From Megaleporinus macrocephalus (Eukaryota > Chordata > Actinopteri > Characiformes > Anostomidae): a stretch of DNA of 64,000 bases. The stretch is from positions 39,598,620 through 39,662,619 of the forward strand of contig CM038719.1 of assembly GCA_021613375.1 (NCBI GenBank), in the 5' to 3' direction. Positions 55,948 to 64,000 of the stretch are shown piece after piece (position 1 is the stretch's first letter; each line of letters opens with the position of its first letter). The notes under the pieces were generated by a model. It had not been told where the DNA came from, made no database searches, and saw only the letters and a list, made by a program, of their open reading frames with translations. The position numbers and the translations under genes were made by a program.

Positions 55948-56555
55948 TTATGTTTGTTTATTTGAAAATGTTTGAAAATGAGACGTCATGGTAGAAGAAA
56001 TAGAGAAAGAGAAAGGCAGGTGAATAAAAAGAATATAAATAATACAGATCAATTCAAATGTGTCTGCCACTGTTCAGGAATGAAAACAGTTCTAATTCTA
56101 AAAAATTCTTTCATTCCGTTGGAATCGATGCGGAGGAACTGGAGCACTGGGGCCTTTTATTGATCCGTGTCTGAGTGTGTGTGTCTCAGTGTGTGTGTTT
56201 TAGAGAGAAACACTAGCAACGCTGGCAACTCTTTTCAGGAGAAAGTCTCTCCTCTCGCATGACAGAGCGTCAGCACTTCCATTATTCATCGCCTCTCTGC
56301 TTCTTCATTACTGGCCCTGTTCGCACTTCACAGCGTGCAACCCCTGTACCATCATGAGCAAAACATCCCGGCACAGAAATTTAACAGATTCTGTTTTTAT
56401 TTAAACTCAATCGCAACTCAATCGAGGATCAGCCTGAAACAGAAGCGAACACAGTTATTAGCTGAAGCTAAACAGGCCACGATTGGTTGTCTTCTTGAAT
56501 TGTCTGAGCAATACTATCTACTAGCTTATAAAAATCAAAATCATCAGATTTATTA
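55948..56555. other. Single-copy stretch, possible island
   Basis: 56200-56350 is complex and GC-moderate (acgctggcaactcttttcag, cattattcatcgcctctctg). A 73-codon plus frame at 56335-56556 has ordinary composition (QKRTQLLAEAKQATIGC) but no motif I know; it is probably chance. Confidence 0.35.
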
Positions 56556-57540
56556 GATTTTGTGTAAAATCCGCTGCACGTAGGTCACCATTGTTGTATC
56601 TACTGACGTGATCAGCGGGTAGTGACGACAAATGGTTGCAGTAACCGGCCGTCACGCTTGAGCACAGCTAGCTAAACATGCTACTGTTCAGTCTTTACAG
56701 TTTGAACTAGAACTCAACATTTCTGACATCAGCGGTGACATCACACACCACGTTAGTGTAAATGGTGAACAGAGAGGGTGGAGGAGAGAGTGACACAGTG
56801 CTGGAGTTGTTGTGAAGCTGTGTGTTGGTGTTGACGGAGAAGGAGAGTGTCTGTTTAAGGAGCTCCGCTTTCTAGCAGGAAACATTCACGCTCAGTAAAC
56901 AGCTAGATACACTGAACGGGAGTGTCTCTGAGCTTCACACTCCTTTATTAGTGAACTAGTATGTTCACTACTAAGACTGGACTTTCACCTTCAGGATCCA
57001 CAAACGAGGAGAAGCAGCTGACGCTAACGCTAAACGTTCTCAGGAGAGAATCCAGCGCATGTTCACGTTCATGGTTCTTCTCGCGGTTCTCTGGAGCTTT
57101 TGGACTTCCTGTGTGGAGAAACTGTCACTGCATTGTGTTTTAGTCTACGCTTCAAACCAACAGCCTCCGTCAAGTCTCTCTCCAGTGGTGGTCTACTGAA
57201 CCACTCCAACTCATCCAGACTGAAGTGAGGAGAGCAGAGCGGGGGTCTTTGGGTAGCTGTGTTGGTCCACACGCTTCTTCACTAACTATTCTCCTTGTTT
57301 ATGTTTGTGAAGCTGTTTAGACTAATATCAGTCTTCACACTGCCTTTCACTGAAACAACATCAACAACACAATGTACATGGTTTTCTTTAAGCTAGGTTA
57401 GTAACTAAGATCCACTCCTTCACACCACAGTCCAGTTCAGACCTGAAACCATCTGACCTCATCTACCCAGCAGGCATTGCGCGTCAGTAATAACGGCTGT
57501 GTTCATATGTTAAATATTTAGAATAAAAGTGTTAATTTAT
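56556..57540. other. Possible old DNA-transposon remnant, no gene
   Basis: Moderately GC, low repeat content, no intact frame over 67 codons. Dispersed-repeat-like phrases (gacctcatctacccagcagg) suggest TE origin, but I cannot assign it. Confidence 0.3.
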
Positions 57541-58130
57541 AAATAAATCTGATACTTTTGTGTTTTTTTTACAACACGTCTTAATAATTTAGAGTCATTA
57601 CACCATATTAAGGCTTACAAGTGCTACCAGCTGGGGTTCACTTTCAGGCACCACCGTCTATGTAATATTAACACGGTCTGAAGTGACATGTCCCCACCAA
57701 TTTTCAGCGATTATTGAATTGTCCCCACCAGTAATTTGAACCCCTCTGAAAAGACCCAAATCGGTCGAGGTTTCATTAACCTAGAGGTGCAGAAAGGGTT
57801 AAATCAGGTTCTCTACAGGCGTCCTACCTCCCCGTAACACATATGGGCCAGTGTGATTGGCTGGGCTCTTTCTCTGCTGTCCCGTGAGACTCTGTAGCTA
57901 CGTTTGGTTGTTAGAAGCACCAAAACTGGAAGGAAGCTTTCCAGACAACTGAGTCCATCCTAGTAACGTTAATGGTGATGCTAGGCTAACATCGTCTGTA
58001 GATATGAATAACAAGCAGTGTTCCTACTTTTATTAATGCTACACTGTTAACCCGTAATCTGTTTCTGTGTAAAGAGTTTGTTTTATTGTATTACTTAAAA
58101 TGTTTTAGTATGTTCTACTATTTTGAAAGA
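57541..58130. other. Repeat-like sequence, no gene
   Basis: Contains tgtccccaccaattttcagc and gaattgtccccaccagtaat, a duplicated phrase typical of TE-derived fish sequence. No coding signal. Confidence 0.35.
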
Positions 58131-59035
58131 AGAACTGAGTACGCTAATATTTTTAAGTTGAACAAACTAAAAACATCAGGTTTTAGCTTGGACTACGCCC
58201 CTGTAGCACCTTGCCAGATTCTTATTGGTCAGTTCAATCAAGACTAGTTTGAGTTGTTTAGTGGAGCTTGTAAAGGTTTGAAGTCTTTTTCTATTTTCAC
58301 TGTGAGATTTGGTGTTTTCTGTGTTTAACTTATTTTCTTCGGACAGAAACTCTGTAGTGCTAGGATTTCTCTACAGTGGACATTTTCTCCATTGTTTTCT
58401 TTTCTTGAAGAACTACAGAGGACTACAATTAACCAGGCCGCCACCTTCCCTCTCTTTTTCTCATTCTGGAACTTGGTAAGTTATATTCCGTGTTCAAGTC
58501 GTGTAAAACTGTTGTTCTGCAGTTGATGCTTATCTAAAGTTAGAAAATAGAATTTACTGTGTTTTTATCATTTCAATGTTTAAACTGTATTTAAGAATTA
58601 TTGTAAGATAAACAGTTTTCTAACTAGACCAATCAAAACCAGTTATCATCACTACTGAACCCCTTCAAGAGTCAGTATCATCCTAGATGATCCCAGTGAT
58701 GTAATTTGAAGTAAAATCAAACTAAGTTTAACTGCTTTTTGTGTTTTTTGATGTAGGAACACATCAGCTTTTTAAGTTAACTTAATTTTGATTACAGGAA
58801 ACTCAATGTTGAGTTGAATTAAATGGTCAGTAGTGTTGATCTTACAAAATATTTTAAGTACAAACAATTTAGATTTCATTGTATTCAACTCAAATGATTA
58901 CTTCCAGTCTATTTTACATTTAAGTTGATTTTACTCAAACCATTTCATTTTCTCTACTTTGCATCACTTAAATATTTTAAGGTAATCACTCTTTAAGTAC
59001 TTTTGTCTATCCATCCAACTATTATCTTCTTCTTA
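58131..59035. other. AT-rich, aagttga-type repeat, no gene
   Basis: 58780-59000 has many taagttgatt/aactcaaa phrases in both orientations, resembling a fish MITE with aagttgaa motifs; 58140-58190 shows the same motif. Family not assigned. Confidence 0.4.
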
Positions 59036-59039
59036 ATCC

Positions 59040-59232
59040 CATTATTTGGGGTAGGCACGGGGGGTCTGGCGCGTCAATCCCAGCGTCACTGGGTGAAGGC
59101 GAGGTACACTATGGAATGGTCACCAGTCTATTGCATGGCAAACACACACTCACGCGCACACTTACACCTACGGGCAGTTTAGAGTGAGGATCAACCCAAC
59201 ATGCATGTGTTTGGACTGTGGGAGGAAACCTG
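59040..59232 (+). repeat. Dispersed repeat L, copy joined to a LINE remnant
   Basis: gggtgaaggcgaggtacac, gggcagtttagagtgagg and ggactgtgggaggaaacctg. Cut off right after gaggaaacc and continued by LINE coding sequence, so the two fragments form a chimera. Confidence 0.7.
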
Positions 59233-59765
59233 CCTGTCTCTGAGTGTGGACGAAACTAAGGAGATGGGTGTTGACTTCCGAAGAGTGCGAGGTGACCACT
59301 CCCCCTGAACATTACTGGCTCTGCTGTGGAAGTCATACAGAGAGAGAACAAAAAGTTCCTCAGTGTCCACATTACTGAAAACATCACCTGGTCCCTCACC
59401 ACCAATAGCCAATAGCCAAGCCAAGAGAACCCAGCAGTGTCTCCACTTCCTGCGGAGACTGGAGAAGGCTCGTCTCCCCCTTTCCCACCTTATCGTGTTC
59501 TACCAGGGAGACTGTCAAGAGCATCTTAAAGCATCTTAAAGAACTGCACCGCCTCTGACCCTACAGCGAATAGTGAGGACGGCTGATTTGGGACCTTGTT
59601 GTGAATATCAGAAATGACACAATCGCTGTTGACACACACAATAAAGCATCCTGTCCGTTTGTGGAAGGTCCAGCAGGAAGATAACGCACACTGACCCTCA
59701 TTGAACCACCACTAACTTCAGAGCACTGACACACCAGCGCTAAACTCTGCTCCAGTGTGAAGGAG
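59233..59765 (+). pseudogene. Broken LINE reverse-transcriptase C-terminal segment
   Basis: The plus strand encodes, across several frame shifts, LSLSVDETKEMGVDFRRVRG, then pieces near ...TWSLT, SQENPAVSPLPAETGEGSS-type text and the nucleotide blocks ctccacttcctgcggagact, aactgcaccgcctctgaccc, gcgaatagtgaggacggctg. These are the familiar blocks of fish CR1/Rex1-like LINE reverse transcriptases after the catalytic core. Small deletions and stops are frequent, so it is dead. The 77-codon open frame on the opposite strand is a shadow. Confidence 0.65.
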
Positions 59766-59768
59766 GTT

Positions 59769-59853
59769 GTATGTACTGGGGTGCAGATTTCATATGTATG
59801 GTACATATATACCATATATACTTACATATATCATATTTGCACCCCAGTACATA
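59769..59853. repeat. Hairpin 1 (inverted repeat, 16-bp perfect outer arms)
   Basis: tatgtactggggtgca at 59770-59785 is the exact reverse complement of tgcaccccagtacata at 59838-59853. The imperfect stem continues inward through ttcatatgta and tatatcatat. It lies right where the LINE remnant stops. Confidence 0.9.
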
Positions 59854-59856
59854 GTC

Positions 59857-59922
59857 CTGGCTGGTACTATGGAGAATCAATAACTATATATATAGTTATT
59901 GGTTCTCCATAGTACCAGCCAG
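59857..59922. repeat. 66-bp near-perfect palindrome
   Basis: The arms 59857-59889 and 59890-59922 (33 bp each, from ctggctggtactatggagaa inward to caataactatat) are reverse complements with a single mismatch and no spacer. Three bases separate it from hairpin 1. Confidence 0.95.
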
Positions 59923-60599
59923 TAATACACACTTAAACAAGATAGAAGGTAGTTTTTTAAAATCTATACTGGAACATTTGAGTGCTTTAAGTGTTTGTAT
60001 TTGGTGAAATTGTTGTTCAAATTTGGTGGAGAATGTGTTGTATATGATTTCATGTAGCACCAAAAGGAGGTTTGCCATTGTCAGACTGGAAATTTGAACA
60101 ATATAAGAACAATTCTTTAGTGCTATGTAGAACCATGGCCAAAAAACACAAACCAATATATATATATATACCATATTAACCCAATAACAATTGCCAAGAT
60201 ACAGTGGAAGGTACCAACAAAATGTTTTCTTCTTTAATACTAAGACTTCTTAATGCCTGTGGATTGCTCATAAGCGTTACAGATGTTTTGTGGTAAAATG
60301 ACATCAGCCCACTTCCACATGTAACACTACTCCCTTTCAAAAGTACTTAGGCTCTTATTTGGGGGTCTCCACCTCAGTGCTTTACTCTCATGACCAAACA
60401 CAAAACGTACACCTTGGCTTAATAGTAGATTCTAACCTTACAGTAGTTACAGAACAGTGGGTTTAAATGAAATCAATACAAATCTGTTTCTTTTTTATAT
60501 ACAAAAAAACTTAATAGTTGTGATATACAGTACTGTGTAAAGGTTTTAGTCACTTGGGGACATTATTATGTTTGATATTATATTGATTAATTATTATAT
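59923..60599. other. AT-rich, repeat fragment, no gene
   Basis: 59980-60145 carries ttcatgtagcaccaaaagg and gtgctatgtagaaccatgg, a relative of 48020-48265. The remainder is AT-rich without signals. Confidence 0.4.
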
Positions 60600-60908
60600 T
60601 AAACAGTATTAATAGAGTAAGTAGTGCTTTGACATATGTGTTTATTTAACCCTTTCCAAGCTTCTCCTAAACAACCCAGTATTATTTACAGTTCTCATCT
60701 AATACCTGCTTTGACTGCTCAGTACTTCATTAAGATAAATCAAGATTACTGCTGAAGGAACTGAACACATTCATACAATGTCTGGGGCGTCCAGGAGAAA
60801 TCTGGAACCTAACTTTGTTCTTCAAACTGGATCAAGATCTGATCTACTTCTCTCAAAATAACACATTCATGTTACTTTGTATTGTATGTATGATTATTTA
60901 CATCTAAT
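60600..60908 (+). repeat. Dispersed repeat S, copy 3
   Basis: Same blocks as 47590-47905 in the same order (tttccaagcttctcctaaac ... gtctggggcgtccaggag ... gttactttgtattgtatg). Differences are few: a deletion of gagctc-type bases before aagatctgatc and scattered substitutions. Confidence 0.85.
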
Positions 60909-61051
60909 CATATCTGGTGGTGTAAATACACTTATTAATAAAGATCTTATACAGTAGTGTATCTGTGAACCTCAATCTAATGTCTTACAGTACAAAACTA
61001 ATTTATTAACAAATTAATAAAAAAATAATATTTCTGTTTTGCTCTATAATG

Positions 61052-61372
61052 TAAGTGCTGTCTCCTCACAATAAGATGATCTGGGTTGGATTCCCGGTCC
61101 GGGTGGTTCTGTGTGGAGTGTGTATGTTCTCTCCGTGCTTGAGTGTGTATCTCCGGGTACTCCGGTTTCCTCCCACAGTCCAAACACATGCATGTTAGGA
61201 TCCTCACTCTAAACTGAACGTTGGTGTGAGTGTGTGTGTAAGTATGTGTTAGCTTTGCGATGGACTGGCGAGCTGTCCATGGTGTACCCTGCCTTCGCCC
61301 AATGACACTGGGATTGTCTCCAGCCTCCCCGTGACCCCAACTAGCGGGATAAAGCGGAAGATAATGTATGTA
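61052..61372 (-). repeat. Dispersed repeat L, fullest copy
   Basis: On the minus strand: cccactagcttggggt-like start (from ccaactagcgggataaag), cagcccaatgacactggg region, cagtttagagtgaggatcc, ggactgtgggaggaaacc, ccaacccagatcatcttattg, gaggagacagcac. It ends where the 20-bp unit begins in the copy at 7938, and here no expansion occurred. Confidence 0.7.
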
Positions 61373-61655
61373 TAGATGGAAAATGTAAATGTATTATAAA
61401 CTTCTATGAAGAATTATTATTTTTTCCTTACCCTTGTGAGCTTTACACAAATATTAGTACTATATTATCATAGAGACCACCTTCAGGAGAGAAGTGCAAA
61501 TATGTTTTCCATTAACATTCACAGCTATTCTGTTTAAAAGCTTATTATATACTTATTATCTTGACATGCAGCAATAATTATGATCTGTAATCTCTAACAG
61601 TAGAACTATAAAAGCCAAATAGTTTTTATATTGTTTATTTGTGATTAATATCAAT
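61373..61655. other. No gene seen
   Basis: AT-rich sequence. Confidence 0.4.
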
Positions 61656-61975
61656 TTTGCCTCGATTTCTCCCGAACAAGCGGTCCAGCCAAGTCGGTAG
61701 CATTCACCGCATATTACCGCTCTGACCAGTCTCAGATGTTTCTGATGAAGGTTCTGGCGAATGCCATGTTGCCACGTGGTCTGAGGAATCGCAGGCCTTC
61801 CCGCGGACCGTGCTTCACGCACTGCTCTCCTTTCATCATAACAAATAACTGCAGAGACTCTAGTCACACCGTAATAACCACAATTATCATGTATGTCAGA
61901 ACCGTTCAGCCCTGCGCTGGGTGTTAATTCCCTCTGTGCTCCGTCCAGCTAACATCTGGACTATTCATTTATAAA
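61656..61975. other. Candidate conserved noncoding island
   Basis: GC-moderate, CpG-containing and single-copy (ggtctgaggaatcgcaggcc, ttcccgcggaccgtgcttc). Opposite-strand open frames at 61556-61867 and 61736-61927 overlap each other. The minus frame (AVREARSAGRPAIPQTTWQ) has mixed composition, so a decayed coding remnant is possible. Confidence 0.35.
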
Positions 61976-62189
61976 AACAGATAGAAAATGTAAGGAGTTA
62001 TAGAATAAAAGTCACCATTTATTTATTCAGTTCCAGTCAGAATGGCTACTAAAGCTTCAGAGGGTCTGAGTTTCTACATAGTCAGTATTTAATGTCATAC
62101 TATGTGGCTTCCGACATGTAGACTGTCTCAATCCTTAGACATCTGTCCAAAGAAAGATAAACATCTCCAAAATTTACAGGACAGGCCAT

Positions 62190-62236
62190 AAAATGTTTGG
62201 ACTTTCAATGTCAGTCAATAGAACCAGAATTTTTCC
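62190..62236 (+). mobile_element. R1 MITE core fragment
   Basis: ggactttcaatgtcagtcaa and tagaaccagaattttt, directly before the CA-rich array. Confidence 0.5.
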
Positions 62237-62245
62237 ACACACACA

Positions 62246-62963
62246 CATTAGGGGGCAGTGAAACACCCACATACACATACACACACTTACACAAACATAC
62301 ACACGCACACACACTAGGGTCAGTGAAACACCCACAGACACACATAAACATACACACACTGACACACACACACACTAATGTCAGTGAAACACCCACATAC
62401 ACACGCACACACACACACAAACATACACACGCACACATACTAGGGGGGCAGTGAAACACCCACATACACACACACACACACACACATACTTGGGGGCAGT
62501 GAAACACCCACATACACACACACACATACTAGGGGGCAGTGAAACACCCACATACACACACACACACATATACTAGGGGGCAGTGAAACACCCACATACA
62601 CACACACATACTAAGGGGCAGTGAAACACCCACATACACACACACACACACATATACTAGGGGGCAGTGAAACACCCACATACACACACACACATACTAA
62701 GGGGCAGTGAAACACCCACACACACACTAGGGGGCAGTGAATAACCCACATACATACATACACACAAACACACATACTAGGGGGCAGTAAAACATCCACA
62801 TACACACACACACATACACAGACACACACATAAACGCTAGGGGGCACTGAAACATACACACACAAACATACACCCACACACACACACAAACTAGGGGCAG
62901 TGAAACCCACATACATACACACATAAACACACATACACACACACTAGGGGGCAGTGAAACACC

Positions 62964-63003
<40 letters not shown>

Positions 63004-63108
63004 CTAGGGGGCAGTGAAACACCCACATACACACACAGACACACACAAGCACACTTGGGGGCAGTGAAACACCCCACAAACACACACACCAGGGGGCAGT
63101 GAAACACC

Positions 63109-63147
<39 letters not shown>

Positions 63148-63573
63148 TAGGGGGCAGTGAAACACCCACATACACACAGACACAAACAAGCACACTAGGG
63201 GGCAATGAAACACCCACATACACACACACACACTAGGGGGCAGTAAAACACCCACATACACACACAAACATACACACACAGACACACACAAGCACACTCG
63301 GGGGCAGCGAAACACCCACAGACATACATACCCCCACACACACAGACACACACACTAGGGGGCAGTGAAACACCCACATACACACAGACACACACACACA
63401 CACTAGGGGCAGTGAAACACCCACATACACACACACACAAGGGGGCAGTGAAATACCCACATACACACACAAACACACACTAGGAGAGTAAAACAACCAC
63501 ATACACACAATAGGGGTCAGTGAAACAACCACATACACACACTAGGGGGCAGTAAGTACTTGCCCCCTAGTGT
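62246..63573 (+). repeat. CA-rich array with ~28 CTCF-like cores
   Basis: Each unit is ctagggggcagtgaaacacc followed by cacatacacac and a variable (CA)n, 30-65 bp in total. I count about 28 units, roughly 20 with an intact ggggc core. The word cactagggggcagtg fits the known vertebrate CTCF core (CCAsyAGrkGGCrs) except usually for the first C, and all units point the same way. The last unit is followed by an inverted copy: acactagggggca (63539-63551), 9 bp, tgccccctagtgt (63561-63573). C/V-rich minus-strand frames here are translations of the array. Confidence 0.93.
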
Positions 63574-64000
63574 TGGGTCGCATCCTCTCAGTGTGGGCAT
63601 TGAACTGGTGACCTTCTGATCACAAGGCTGGTTCCCTGACCTCCAGCCTGGAATTCCGATCCCCAAGCAGAATCCGACACTCATGTTCTACAGATTAGAC
63701 TCGCGATGTTGATTATTTTCACATAGAAACAACCAAAGTCATGCATGTAAAAACACCAATTCTCACATAAAGCTACTTTAAATACAAGTTATTAATTTTT
63801 CAGCAAATATTTCTGAGAAGATCATATTAGGAGTTGTTCTACGAGAATGTAACTGTAAATAGATTATTTTATATACATCACTGAATTATTTAAGGCTTTA
63901 TTTTTGCTTGTACTTAATCAGTCGTGACTGTTGTGGTCAAACAGAAAACAGTTTCGTGGTTTGACATGTAAAAAAAATGACATGCTAAGTGCGTCTCTGG
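63574..64000. other. Dispersed repeat flank and AT-rich end, no gene
   Basis: 63574-63650 (gcattgaactggtgaccttc, tgatcacaaggctggttccc) is a fish repeat of the type that normally carries a ctagggggcag-like word, and is probably the parent of the array. After 63700 the sequence is AT-rich and single-copy, with no gene. Confidence 0.5.

Noticed and set aside
56335..56556. 73-codon plus-strand frame with ordinary composition
   Set aside because: No known motif, no splice or promoter context, and length within chance for this base composition.
59191..59424. 77-codon minus-strand frame
   Set aside because: Antisense shadow of the plus-strand LINE remnant.
62174..63538. Series of overlapping minus-strand frames rich in C and V
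   Set aside because: Translations of (CA)n with a repeated GCFTAP block from the agggggcagtg unit; a repeat array, not cysteine-rich proteins.

Overview
This window reads as intergenic DNA from a bony fish. I found no intact protein-coding gene, rRNA or tRNA. The evidence for a teleost, probably an otophysan such as a characin or catfish, is that the recognisable elements are fish interspersed repeats: a Tc1/mariner-like element with gccaaaagtatgtgga-type ends, an L2-like LINE tail, a second LINE reverse-transcriptase remnant, a PIF/Harbinger-like element and a hAT-like MITE. The rest is an exceptional load of (AT)n, (CA)n and (GA)n tracts and minisatellites. The species is inference; family names come from memory, not from a search.

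Layout. 1-950 is a 22-bp minisatellite. 951-8220 is mostly transposon debris. 8221-11040 is a 141-copy, indel-free 20-bp minisatellite that grew from the tail of a dispersed repeat. 11041-12335 holds moderately GC-rich single-copy DNA. 12640-16560 is an AT-rich patchwork of locally duplicated modules around an L2-like LINE end and a deleted Tc1-like element. 16560-22500 alternates single-copy islands with a broken TE-type gene exon (18942-19106) and a head-to-head array of ~163-bp repeats (20233-21862). 22690-24370 is a ~290-bp tandem repeat. 25944-27230 is a 37-bp minisatellite with a 666-bp higher-order period. 27376-40920 is AT-rich, with MITEs, foldbacks and islands. 40925-42345 is the longest CpG-containing single-copy island. 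42500-48930 holds TTTG- and GATACT-based arrays. 49980-53513 is a 3.5-kb, almost pure purine tract. 53836-55947 is a tandemly duplicated nest of transposons. 55948-62245 is TE remnants plus one island. 62246-63573 is an array of about 28 units, most carrying a CTCF-like core.

Two patterns recur. One MITE-like family (here called R1; ends atatcgtcgctgtcc, core ctttcaatgtaagtcaatgg, then catttctattggtcc) occurs at least a dozen times. It often abuts (AT)n tracts and once forms a 460-bp inverted pair. Second, about a dozen GC-richer, non-repetitive islands sit between the repeats. They look like candidate conserved noncoding elements of a gene desert around a developmental gene. That is inference from composition only; the target gene is not in the window.

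Long open frames in the window are explained by repeats (purine tract, CA-rich array, 163-bp array) and were not called as genes.
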